Assembly (NCBI GenBank): GCA_020438185.1
Contig: JAGQVC010000094.1
Coordinates: 1-6,778 of the forward strand
Origin: Bacteroidota bacterium
Lineage (GTDB): Bacteria > Bacteroidota > Bacteroidia > M30B66
Direction of reading: 5' to 3'
DNA: 6,778 nucleotides
This document shows positions 1 to 6,778 of the stretch, one piece after another; positions within the stretch are counted from its first letter, which is position 1; each line of letters begins with the position of its first letter. Below the pieces are notes generated by a model. That model ran no database searches and was not told where the DNA came from. It saw only the letters and a program-made list of their open reading frames with translations. The position numbers and the translations under genes were made by a program.

Positions 1-78
1 AACTGCAACACTTACCCTTAATATACTGCATGGCACAGATTAAAACAGAAATGAACTAATTATGCTTTGGGAAAAGAA

Positions 79-1473
79 TTACAGTGATTTAATCTCTGCA
101 GCTAAAGCGGTTAGCACAGACTTAGCATCTCCAAACAACATAGATGTTTTTGGATCGTAGAATAAAGGATTGTCAATCCCTGCGTAACCGGCATTCATTG
201 AACGCTTGTTCACAATTACATGCGCTGCATTATCCACTTCCAGTATTGGCATGCCAAAAATCGGACTTGATGGATCAGTCTTGGCTGCAGGGTTAACCAC
301 GTCGTTCGCACCAACTACAAGTACCACATCGGTTGAAGGAAATTCAGGATTAATTTCCTCCATCTCGGCCAGTTTCGAATAGTCAACATTCGATTCTGCT
401 AGAAGCACATTCATATGGCCCGGCATACGACCGGCCACGGGGTGGATGGCATATTTTACTTCAACTCCCCTTGATTCAAGAAGTTCCTCAATTTCATGTA
501 TAACATGTTGCGCCTGAGCTACAGCGAGTCCGTAACCGGGTACTATAATCACTTTCTTCGAGTAATTCATAAGAACCGCCAAATCGGGTACCGAAATATC
601 CTTCACTGTTCCCCCTTCTGTTCCTCCGCCTGCGGCTGATGAAGACGAACCACCGAATGCTCCGAAAATAACGTTGCTTAATGGTCTGTTCATAGCTTTA
701 CACATAACCAGCGTAAGCAAGGTTCCTGCTGATCCAACCAGAATACCTCCCGTAAGCATCGCTTTATTATCGTATAAAAATCCGCCGAAGGCGGCAGCAA
801 GACCAGTGAAAGAATTTAGCAGTGAAATAACTACAGGCATGTCGGCACCACCAATCGGAATAACAAACAAAATCCCGTAAATAAGAGCCAGTGCCAATAA
901 AATATACACATGCAGTGTGGTATCAAATCCATTTACAAATACCATTACAGCTGCAAAAATCAACACGGTTGCCATAACAACGGTATTGACGATATTGTAG
1001 GCAGGAATGCGTATAGCTTTATTCATGGTGCCATTCAGCTTCATGTAAGCAATCATACTTCCGGAGAAAGAAACCGAACCTATTACCAGCCCGGCAAGAA
1101 CTGATAACATTGAACCTGTTTCGTGAGCCATGTGCGGGTATTCAATCAAGCTGATTAAGGCGGCACAGGCACCACCCATACCATTGAACAGCGATACAAG
1201 CTCAGGCATTTTGGTCATGGCAACTTTTCGTGCAGTAACCCATCCCGCAACCGTTCCAACCAAAATTGCCAGAAGAATTAGTCCGTATATGAGTGCAGGC
1301 ACCTGGTGGTCGTGTAGTGTGAGAGTGGCAAGTATGGCGACACTCATTCCAAAAGCCCCGATCAGGTTTCCTTTGCGCGCAGTTTTGGGGTTACTCATCA
1401 TTTTGAGTCCCACAACAAAGGTCACGGAAGCAATTAAATAAGCTATTTCAAGCAGAGGTAAGTTTAAACTCAT
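79..1473 (-). CDS. pntB: NAD(P) transhydrogenase subunit beta (PntB)
   Basis: This is the beta subunit of the proton-translocating NAD(P) transhydrogenase, an inner-membrane enzyme that drives hydride transfer from NADH to NADP+ with the proton gradient. The 464 residues match the family length. Residues 1-270 are a series of hydrophobic helices (domain II). GGADMPVV (208-215) and LLNS (218-221) carry D211 and N220, which align with E. coli beta Asp213 and Asn222. A Gly/Ser-rich linker (271-289) leads to the cytosolic NADP(H)-binding domain III, with GYGLAVAQAQ (313-322), HPVAGRMPGH (344-353), GANDVVNPAA (388-397) and KRSMNAGYAG (423-432), all near-identical to E. coli PntB as I recall it. 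One difference is that N97 stands where E. coli has the proton-channel His91. It is the last gene of the operon, starting 7 bases after the pntAB stop. The ATG start gives the usual short leader before the first helix. No terminator hairpin is visible in the 78 bases downstream. Confidence 0.97.
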   Translation of the reverse strand: MSLNLPLLEIAYLIASVTFVVGLKMMSNPKTARKGNLIGAFGMSVAILATLTLHDHQVPALIYGLILLAILVGTVAGWVTARKVAMTKMPELVSLFNGMGGACAALISLIEYPHMAHETGSMLSVLAGLVIGSVSFSGSMIAYMKLNGTMNKAIRIPAYNIVNTVVMATVLIFAAVMVFVNGFDTTLHVYILLALALIYGILFVIPIGGADMPVVISLLNSFTGLAAAFGGFLYDNKAMLTGGILVGSAGTLLTLVMCKAMNRPLSNVIFGAFGGSSSSAAGGGTEGGTVKDISVPDLAVLMNYSKKVIIVPGYGLAVAQAQHVIHEIEELLESRGVEVKYAIHPVAGRMPGHMNVLLAESNVDYSKLAEMEEINPEFPSTDVVLVVGANDVVNPAAKTDPSSPIFGMPILEVDNAAHVIVNKRSMNAGYAGIDNPLFYDPKTSMLFGDAKSVLTALAAEIKSL

Positions 1474-1480
1474 GGCTCAA

Positions 1481-1789
1481 TCAGTTTTTCTTTTTAAACA
1501 TTTCCAGCATCCGGTCAGTAACCACGAAGCCTCCAACTACATTCAGAGTTCCAAGTAAAACCGCGAAGAATCCGAGTATCAATCCGGCAATATCGTCGGT
1601 ATGTAGCTGAAGCATAACATAAATTGCCCCGACTATTACAACTCCGTGAATAGCATTTGCTCCCGACATGAGCGGTGTATGAAGCACCGTTGGCACGTTG
1701 CCGATTACTTCAACTCCAACAAATACAGAGAGCACAATAAAATAGATCATATCCATATGATCACTTAGATAGAGTAGAATTTGTTCCAT
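1481..1789 (-). CDS. pntAB: NAD(P) transhydrogenase alpha, membrane part (PntAB)
   Basis: This small membrane subunit corresponds to the C-terminal part of E. coli PntA. In split-alpha transhydrogenases it is a separate protein of about 100 residues, and here it has 102. Three hydrophobic segments are visible, roughly residues 14-31, 45-62 and 66-90, followed by a basic tail ending in KKKN. The family signature LHTPLMSGANAIHG (36-49) spans the entry to the second helix. It contains H37, which is shared with E. coli, and H48, where I recall E. coli having Ser (NAISG). H48 matches the position of alpha2 His42 in the Thermus thermophilus enzyme, which lies in the proton path. The gene begins 13 bases after the pntAA stop and ends 7 bases before pntB, so all three are surely co-transcribed. 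It is complete, and its order within the operon is the standard one. Confidence 0.95.
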   Translation of the reverse strand: MEQILLYLSDHMDMIYFIVLSVFVGVEVIGNVPTVLHTPLMSGANAIHGVVIVGAIYVMLQLHTDDIAGLILGFFAVLLGTLNVVGGFVVTDRMLEMFKKKN

Positions 1790-1802
1790 TTTTTACCGGA
1801 AA

Positions 1803-2921
1803 TTATTGAAGTACAGTAGGATGAACACGTTTGCCATCGCGAAGAATAAGAGAGCCCGCGGTAATTTCTTCCCCGGATTCCCATTTAAAGCCATTTGAAT
1901 CAGCAAGGTGATATAAGAATGTACTGATATTTTTGGCGTAAAGCTGACTGGCATTCATAGGCAAAAGCGATGGTAAATTAGATTCACCAATAATGGTAAC
2001 TCCTGATTTAACAACGGTTTGATTCAATTCACTTAGAGTGCAATTGCCTCCTTGTTCAACGGCCATGTCAACGATTACCGAACCAAGCTTCATGGACTTT
2101 ACCATATCATCCGTAATCAGTACCGGAGCTTTTCTGCCCGGAATAAGCGCCGTTGTAATAACGATGTCGGCTTCGGCAACATGCTTTGCGATAAGAGCCT
2201 GTTGTTTTGCAAGGAAATCTGCAGAGACTTCCTTCACATAACCACCCTCCGTTTTAATACTGTCATCGCCTTTTACCTCTATAAAACGTGCACCGAGTGA
2301 TTCGACCTGTTCTTTAGTCTCCGGCCGGATATCGCTAACTTCAACCAAGGCACCTAAACGCTTGGCAGTGGCAATTGCCTGTAAACCGGCAACTCCAGCT
2401 CCCATAATTACAACTTTGGCCGGTTTAACTGTTCCGGCTGCTGTCATGAGCATCGGGAATATTTTCCCAAGTGCATTTGCTGCCAGAATTACGGTTTTAT
2501 ATCCGGCAAGGTTGCTCTGAGAACTGAGAGCATCCATTTTCTGCGCTCTGGAAATTCGTGGAATAGCATCAACTGAGAACACGGAGATTCCGGCTTTTTC
2601 TGCGGCTGCAATTGTTTCCGGAGAAGTCGCTGCAAAAATGAAAGAAATTAGTATGCAGCCGGGTTTCATACCCGAAATATCTTCCGCCGAAGGCGCATTA
2701 ACAGCCAGAACCACATCGGCTCCCGAAAATAATGATTTGCGGTCGCTAATGATTTGTGCCCCGGCATTTTCATACGAAACGTCTTCAAAATAGGATAATA
2801 AACCCGCGCCGGATTCAACCTGAACCTTGAAGCCCTTGCCACTGAGTTCCTTAACTGTTTCAGGCACAAGTGCAACACGTCGTTCACGCTCTTTGAGCTC
2901 TTTTGGAATTGCAATAATCAC
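1803..2921 (-). CDS. pntAA: NAD(P) transhydrogenase alpha, NAD-binding (PntAA)
   Basis: This is domain I of the transhydrogenase, a peripheral cytosolic subunit that binds NAD(H) and resembles alanine dehydrogenase. Numbered from the GTG start (372 residues), the landmarks are IPKE near the N-terminus, RVALVPE (15-21), PRISRAQKMDALSSQ (121-135), the Rossmann loop GAGVAG (174-179) with acidic D197 in SDIRP for the adenine ribose, ALIPGRKAP (258-266) and VEQGGNC (288-294). The frame continues upstream to an ATG at 2987, which would add 22 residues, and there is another ATG at 2969. I prefer GTG at 2921 because family proteins begin almost directly at the IIAIPKE strand, because the extra residues do not look like a domain or signal peptide, and because a perfect TATATTTG promoter box lies inside that extension. 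The product is certain; the start is about 65% sure. It is the first gene of the pnt operon. Confidence 0.93.
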   Translation of the reverse strand: MIIAIPKELKERERRVALVPETVKELSGKGFKVQVESGAGLLSYFEDVSYENAGAQIISDRKSLFSGADVVLAVNAPSAEDISGMKPGCILISFIFAATSPETIAAAEKAGISVFSVDAIPRISRAQKMDALSSQSNLAGYKTVILAANALGKIFPMLMTAAGTVKPAKVVIMGAGVAGLQAIATAKRLGALVEVSDIRPETKEQVESLGARFIEVKGDDSIKTEGGYVKEVSADFLAKQQALIAKHVAEADIVITTALIPGRKAPVLITDDMVKSMKLGSVIVDMAVEQGGNCTLSELNQTVVKSGVTIIGESNLPSLLPMNASQLYAKNISTFLYHLADSNGFKWESGEEITAGSLILRDGKRVHPTVLQ

Positions 2922-2938
2922 GTCTGTTCGATTTCCGA

Positions 2939-2946
2939 CAAATATA
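2939..2946 (-). promoter_or_regulatory. Putative -7 promoter box of the pnt operon
   Basis: Read on the minus strand, these bases are TATATTTG, an exact match to the Bacteroidota -7 consensus TAnnTTTG. At the expected distance upstream (19 bases) there is only TGG rather than TTG, so the -33 element is weak. Transcription would begin around 2930-2934, leaving a leader of roughly 10 bases before the GTG at 2921. If this box is used, the ATG codons at 2987 and 2969 are not on the transcript. A single 8-base match with six fixed bases can occur by chance, but its position just ahead of the conserved protein start favours it. Confidence 0.5.
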
Positions 2947-2998
2947 GAATTTTCACAATGCGCTGCCATTTCTTTTGCACTTAGCATTAAACTTTTCA

Positions 2999-3008
2999 GA
3001 GATATCTC
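2999..3008. other. 10-base perfect palindrome in the divergent control region
   Basis: GAGATATCTC is a perfect inverted repeat with no spacer, located between the two divergent transcription units. The symmetry does not extend further on either side. It could be half of a regulator site, but it is short, no second copy is seen nearby, and chance is a fair explanation. Confidence 0.15.
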
Positions 3009-3112
3009 AATTTAGTTCGGAAGTACTTTGAGCAGGATTCCCCAATCCGCGGGAGAAGAAAACCGAAGTATCACTTTATGGAAAACTTTTTCATTTATTC
3101 AGATTGTAACGG

Positions 3113-3142
3113 TTGTCTGCTCGTTCAGCTAAAGTATTTTTA
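3113..3142 (+). promoter_or_regulatory. Putative promoter for the CoA-binding/TonB receptor operon
   Basis: TTG at 3113-3115 is followed by 19 bases and then TATTTTTA at 3135-3142. This fits the Bacteroidota -33/-7 promoter layout (TTG, about 19 bases, TAnnTTTG), with only the last base of the -7 box deviating (A for G). Transcription would start near 3147-3150, giving a leader of about 28 bases before the ATG at 3177. No other good match is seen between the divergent genes on this strand, and none in the 15-base gap before the receptor gene. This is therefore the best candidate for driving the whole plus-strand gene row. Confidence 0.5.
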
Positions 3143-3176
3143 CACGCCCTTTACAAGTTGATTTTCTTCCCAACAG

Positions 3177-3551
3177 ATGCATAACAGTTCAAGTATTACT
3201 CTGATTCTTGGAGCAAGTACAAACCCTGACAGATATTCGTTCATCGCCGCAAGGCGTCTTCTGGCCGCAGGCCATGAAATAGCAATGGTTGGAAAATCCG
3301 GAGGTGAGATTGCGGGTAATCCCATTTTAAAGGATGTTGAAGAAATTACTACCCCAGTTGACACTATTACGTTGTACCTGAATCCGGCGAATCAGGTCCG
3401 ATATTACGATGCTATAATCAGATTAGCGCCTCGAAGAATCATTTTCAATCCCGGAACCGAGAATCCCGAACTTGAAAGAATGGCATTAAAAAACAACATA
3501 GAAATTCTCAATGCATGCACGCTCGTGCTTCTTTCAACCAATTCGTATTGA
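3177..3551 (+). CDS. CoA-binding domain protein (CoA_binding_2 type)
   Basis: This 124-residue cytosolic protein consists of a single Rossmann-like CoA-binding domain of the YccU/CoA_binding_2 kind. The N-terminal strand and nucleotide loop read LILGASTNPDRYS (residues 9-21), followed by a helix with RRLLAAGHE, then the DTITLYLNP strand, IFNPGTENPELE and the closing NACTLVLLST. The family norm is about 120-140 residues, so it is complete. These proteins bind CoA in structures and in relatives such as the succinyl-CoA synthetase alpha N-domain, but the small stand-alone members have no settled cellular role. The ATG has no Shine-Dalgarno sequence upstream, which is normal in Bacteroidota. It is first in the plus-strand row, and its stop lies 15 bases before the TonB-dependent receptor start, so co-transcription is likely. 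A functional link to the receptor is not shown by the sequence. Confidence 0.88.
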   Translation: MHNSSSITLILGASTNPDRYSFIAARRLLAAGHEIAMVGKSGGEIAGNPILKDVEEITTPVDTITLYLNPANQVRYYDAIIRLAPRRIIFNPGTENPELERMALKNNIEILNACTLVLLSTNSY

Positions 3552-3566
3552 AACAAACACACTATT

Positions 3567-5942
3567 ATGTCACAAATTAAATTGCTTGCCGCTTCATTGT
3601 TTCTGTTACTAATAGCTCAGATTCAGGTTTTCGGACAGCAAAAATTCACCATTAGCGGATATGTTAAGGACGAGGCAACCGGTGAGTTTTTACCGGGAGC
3701 CAATGCTTATATTAAAGAATCGATGCAGGGCACTGCAACAAACGCATACGGCTTTTATTCGCTAACCTTACCTGCCGGGCAGTACACGCTGGTTATTTCT
3801 TTCTTAGGCTATAACGATATTGAAACAACCATTGATCTAAAGGCCGATATCCGAAAAAACGTATCACTGGGTTCGAAAGCCATACAGGCTAAGGAAGTAG
3901 TCATAACCGAAACCAGAATTGAGAATAATGTCAACAGTACCGACATGGGACGGGTTGAGCTTCAGGTGGAACAAATGAAAAAGCTGCCTGCATTTTTTGG
4001 TGAGGTTGATCTTGTAAAAATTGTTCAACTTCTTCCCGGCGTTAAAAACGCCGGTGAAGGAAATACGGGAATGTATGTACGAGGTGGCGGACCTGACCAG
4101 AATCTGGTATTGCTTGATGAAGCGGTGGTGTACAATGCCGCACATTTACTTGGGTTTTTCTCGGTTTTTAATTCTGACGCTGTAAAAACGGTTGACCTGC
4201 ACAAAGGCGGCATGCCTGCTCAATATGGCGGAAGGCTTGCTTCGGTGCTTGATATTTCGATGAAAGAAGGGAATAGTAAAAACTACAAGGTTAACGGAGG
4301 ACTTGGGTTGATTTCTTCAAGGCTCACCGTTCAAGGTCCCATAAAGAAAGACACATCATCATTCATTGTTTCGGGAAGACGCACCTATATTGATGTTCTG
4401 GCTCAGCCTTTTATTAAACCCGATTCGCCAACAAAGGGCTCAGGTTATTTTTTCTACGATCTGAACACAAAAGTAAATTATCGTCTTTCGGACAAGGACC
4501 GGCTTTTTCTCTCCGGCTATTTCGGAAGGGACGTATTTACATTTAAAAGTACCGAAAGTAACTTCAATATTCGAATTCCATGGGGGAATGCGACCGTGTC
4601 GGCAAGATGGAACCATTTGTTTAACGACAAATTATTTTTGAATACTTCCTTAATTTTCTCCGACTATCAGTTTGAATCGAATATTGAGCAAACATCCTTC
4701 TCATTCAAGGTTGGCTCCGGAATAAGAGATTACAACGCAAAAACAGATTTTACCTGGTATCCGAATGTGCGCCACACGGTTAGGTTTGGTTTGAATTACA
4801 TCAGACACCGGTTCACTCCCAATAATGCAAGTGGCGAAATTGCAGGAGAAGAACTTGATTTTGGTCCTACTGTGTATTTATATGCCCATGAGGCAGCGGC
4901 TTACATCGGAGATGATTTTGACATAACCGAGAAATTGCGCATCCATGGTGGCTTAAGGGCTTCCTGGTTTGCCCAAACCGGTCCTTTTACACGTTATTAC
5001 AATAACGACAACGGTCTTAAAGAAGACTCCACAGTTTATAATAAAGGTGATATAGTTAAAGCCTACCCGAATGTTGAGCCACGCCTGATGCTGAGATATA
5101 CCCTCAACAAGAGTTCATCAATAAAGGCTTCATTCACTCAGAATTACCAGTACATACATATCACTTCTCTGGCAAACCAAAGTCTGCCCACCGATTTATG
5201 GTTTCCCTGCACAGCACTTGTGAAACCTCAGTTCGGAACCCAGTATTCTCTTGGTTATTACAAGAACTTTAAGGACAACACCTGGGAAAGTTCAATAGAA
5301 GGGTATTACAAGACCATGAAGAATCAGATTGAGTTCAAGGACGGGGTTCTTCCATCAAGCGGAGTAAATGATAATCTTGACAACTATTTGACCTTTGGAA
5401 CCGGGGAAGCCTATGGAGCAGAATTCTTTCTTAAAAAAGCACTTGGTAAGACAACAGGCTGGATTGGTTACACATTATCATGGACCACAAGGACATTTCC
5501 GGAGCTGAATGGTGGTAAAAAGTATTATGCACGTTATGACAGGCGTCACGATCTAAGCTTTGTGCTTTCGCATGAAATAAGCGACAAACTCACACTTGGA
5601 GCTGTCTTCGTTTATGCATCAGGCAATTTAATCTGGCTTCCTAACAGCATGTACTTTTTTGAAGGAAAGCCGGTTGTTAACTATGGCGACAGAAATAATT
5701 ACAGGATGCCTGCTTATCACAGAATGGATCTTTCGCTAACCTGGACACCAAACAAGAAGCCTGATAAACGTTTGAAATCAAGCTGGAATTTCTCGGTTTA
5801 CAATGTTTACAGCCGACTGAATCCATATTTCATTTATCTGGAAACTTCGGGTTCTGCACTCGACGGAACATTAAAGAATACAGCCAATATGGTTTCGCTT
5901 TTCCCAATAATTCCTTCTGTTACTTATAATTTCTCGTTTTAA
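3567..5942 (+). CDS. TonB-dependent outer-membrane receptor
   Basis: This 791-residue outer-membrane transporter is expected to import a substrate using energy from TonB-ExbBD. Residues 1-23 form a signal peptide with probable cleavage after VFG. Residues 27-110 are a carboxypeptidase-regulatory-like beta-sandwich (ISGYVKDEATGEFLPGAN, then YGFYSLTLPAG), the N-terminal extension typical of Bacteroidota receptors. KEVVITE (109-115) may serve as the TonB box. The plug spans about 125-235, with LPGVK, MYVRGGGPDQN, LLDEAVVYN, and MPAQYGGRLASVLDI. The rest is the beta-barrel, rich in alternating aromatic and polar residues, ending VTYNFSF with the terminal Phe expected for BAM-dependent insertion. 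It is shorter than classical SusC proteins (around 1000 residues), and no SusD follows. Its TAA stop shares a base with the next ATG. The substrate is not identifiable: no iron, cobalamin or sugar genes are nearby. Confidence 0.94.
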   Translation: MSQIKLLAASLFLLLIAQIQVFGQQKFTISGYVKDEATGEFLPGANAYIKESMQGTATNAYGFYSLTLPAGQYTLVISFLGYNDIETTIDLKADIRKNVSLGSKAIQAKEVVITETRIENNVNSTDMGRVELQVEQMKKLPAFFGEVDLVKIVQLLPGVKNAGEGNTGMYVRGGGPDQNLVLLDEAVVYNAAHLLGFFSVFNSDAVKTVDLHKGGMPAQYGGRLASVLDISMKEGNSKNYKVNGGLGLISSRLTVQGPIKKDTSSFIVSGRRTYIDVLAQPFIKPDSPTKGSGYFFYDLNTKVNYRLSDKDRLFLSGYFGRDVFTFKSTESNFNIRIPWGNATVSARWNHLFNDKLFLNTSLIFSDYQFESNIEQTSFSFKVGSGIRDYNAKTDFTWYPNVRHTVRFGLNYIRHRFTPNNASGEIAGEELDFGPTVYLYAHEAAAYIGDDFDITEKLRIHGGLRASWFAQTGPFTRYYNNDNGLKEDSTVYNKGDIVKAYPNVEPRLMLRYTLNKSSSIKASFTQNYQYIHITSLANQSLPTDLWFPCTALVKPQFGTQYSLGYYKNFKDNTWESSIEGYYKTMKNQIEFKDGVLPSSGVNDNLDNYLTFGTGEAYGAEFFLKKALGKTTGWIGYTLSWTTRTFPELNGGKKYYARYDRRHDLSFVLSHEISDKLTLGAVFVYASGNLIWLPNSMYFFEGKPVVNYGDRNNYRMPAYHRMDLSLTWTPNKKPDKRLKSSWNFSVYNVYSRLNPYFIYLETSGSALDGTLKNTANMVSLFPIIPSVTYNFSF

Positions 5943-6778
5943 TGAAAAAGCTCAGATACCTGATTCCTTTTCTTTTGGCTGCTGTTCTTATTTCCTGTGA
6001 AAGAGAAATAGAAATTGATCTTCCAAATGATGAAGACCTTGTTGTTGTTGAGGGGCGTATTCGTCCCGGCGAATCGCCGGTAATTTTATTAACCCGTAAC
6101 AGAGGTTTTTTTGATGCCGTGCCAACTGATTTGGAGGAGTTTGTAAATGAATTTGTGATACAGGATGCACAAGTAATAGTAAGCGATGGTACTCAATCTG
6201 AAGAACTGCAGCTAACGTTTGATATTTTACATTACCCATACATCTATTACACGGGAACTGTTGTTAAAGGTGAAATTGGTAAGACCTATTCCTTATCGAT
6301 TAACTATAACAACAAGGTCCTAACTGCCGAAACTACAATTCCCAACAATGTTGCTATTGACACTTCGTGGTTTGGACTAAATCCATTTGACATAAATGAG
6401 GACAGCCTTGGAGTTAGCTATTTGCAGATTATTGATCCGGATACATTCGGAAATGCTTACAGACTTTATGCGAAGAAGAACAGTGAACTGCAATTTTTCG
6501 CGGTGAGCGGATCGGAGTTTAATGACGATTTTATTAATGGGAATAACGTAATCTTTTTTGCCGGAAGCAGTGATACTCCTCTTGCGGCGCAGGATTCATT
6601 CATTCCACAGGAGTATTTTTATTCACTTGGAGACACCATTTATCTGGAGCTCGCGAACATTGGTCGTAAGGAATATAATTTTTACGCGACATTGGGCGCA
6701 GCATTAAATTCCAATGGAAATCCTTTTGCCTCCCCTACCCTTGTGCAAAGCAACATTGATGGCGGTTTAGGTGTTTGG
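5942..6778 (+). CDS. DUF4249-type outer-membrane lipoprotein (3' end cut off)
   Basis: This reading frame runs open for 279 codons to the window edge, so the C-terminus is missing. MKKLR plus a hydrophobic stretch and the lipobox LISC give lipidation at C19. The residues after it, EREIEID, are acidic, which resembles the export signal that sends Bacteroidota lipoproteins to the cell surface. The mature N-terminus (EIEIDLP, then LVVVEGRI) followed by a beta-rich body, and GGLGVW at the cut end, resemble DUF4249 proteins as I know them. In that family a GGxGVF/W element lies close to the C-terminus, so probably only a few tens of residues or fewer are lost. DUF4249 genes commonly follow TonB-dependent receptors in Bacteroidota. 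Here the start overlaps the receptor stop by one base (TAATG), which suggests coupled translation. The likely role is a surface partner of the receptor for substrate capture; this is inferred from position, and no ligand is known. Confidence 0.85.
   Translation, partial: MKKLRYLIPFLLAAVLISCEREIEIDLPNDEDLVVVEGRIRPGESPVILLTRNRGFFDAVPTDLEEFVNEFVIQDAQVIVSDGTQSEELQLTFDILHYPYIYYTGTVVKGEIGKTYSLSINYNNKVLTAETTIPNNVAIDTSWFGLNPFDINEDSLGVSYLQIIDPDTFGNAYRLYAKKNSELQFFAVSGSEFNDDFINGNNVIFFAGSSDTPLAAQDSFIPQEYFYSLGDTIYLELANIGRKEYNFYATLGAALNSNGNPFASPTLVQSNIDGGLGVW

Noticed and set aside
61..69. TATGCTTTG on the plus strand, resembling a -7 promoter box
   Set aside because: The spacing inside the box is one base too long for TAnnTTTG, and it would drive only antisense transcription into pntB.
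1..78. Possible gene start or terminator downstream of pntB, including a minus-strand ATG near base 30 with an open frame to the edge
   Set aside because: Only about ten codons are visible, with no family signal, and no stable hairpin with a T-run is seen, so nothing can be supported.
813..871. Gly/Ser-rich low-complexity coding in pntB considered as a frameshift or repeat insertion (the linker itself lies nearer 600-665)
   Set aside because: The frame is intact on both sides and a flexible linker between the membrane domain and domain III is normal in this family.
674..1441. Three plus-strand reading frames of 64-103 codons across the pntB region
   Set aside because: They are antisense to a strongly conserved gene, lack recognisable domains and are not adjacent to any promoter-like site, so they are shadows of pntB.
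3140..3364. Minus-strand frame of 74 codons overlapping the CoA-binding gene start
   Set aside because: It lies opposite the conserved nucleotide-binding loop of the CoA-binding protein and has no recognisable content.
3517..3528. Inverted repeat GCACG-CT-CGTGC near the end of the CoA-binding gene
   Set aside because: It has a five-base stem with a two-base loop and no T-run, and it lies within codons for the conserved ACTLVLLS motif, so it is explained by the protein sequence.
5988..6239. Minus-strand frame of 83 codons near the right end
   Set aside because: It is antisense to the DUF4249-type lipoprotein. Its His/Gln/Leu-rich composition is what the complement of that gene produces.

Overview
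The window looks like a piece of a Bacteroidota chromosome. The evidence is a TonB-dependent receptor with an N-terminal carboxypeptidase-regulatory-like domain, a DUF4249-type lipoprotein directly after it, starts without clear Shine-Dalgarno sequences, and promoter-like sites matching the Bacteroidota pattern (TTG near -33, TAnnTTTG near -7). The exact genus cannot be read from the sequence. I see no mobile element, RNA gene, CRISPR array or sign of recent transfer, and no gene-free stretch longer than about 260 bases.

Left half, minus strand (79-2921): a complete three-gene operon, pntAA-pntAB-pntB, for the proton-translocating NAD(P) transhydrogenase in its split-alpha form. The genes are separated by 13 and 7 bases. 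Together they give the NAD(H)-binding domain I (PntAA), the short membrane part of alpha (PntAB), and the remaining membrane helices plus the NADP(H)-binding domain III (PntB). The enzyme couples hydride transfer from NADH to NADP+ to proton entry, supplying NADPH. The first 78 bases lie downstream of pntB and hold no gene or terminator that I can support.

Middle (2922-3176): a divergent control region. A perfect TATATTTG box on the minus strand sits just upstream of a GTG codon that I prefer as the pntAA start. On the plus strand, TTG-N19-TATTTTTA lies upstream of the next gene. A 10-base perfect palindrome lies between the two.

Right half, plus strand (3177-6778): a tightly packed gene row made of a small CoA-binding Rossmann protein, a 791-residue TonB-dependent outer-membrane receptor, and a DUF4249-type lipoprotein cut by the window end. 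The gaps are 15 bases and then a one-base stop/start overlap (TAATG). The receptor and lipoprotein probably form one outer-membrane uptake unit, comparable in layout to SusC/SusD but with an unrelated lipoprotein family. The substrate is unknown. Most of the window is ordinary. The points worth a second look are the pntAA start, the exchanged proton-channel residue in the transhydrogenase, and the receptor-lipoprotein pair led by a CoA-binding protein.
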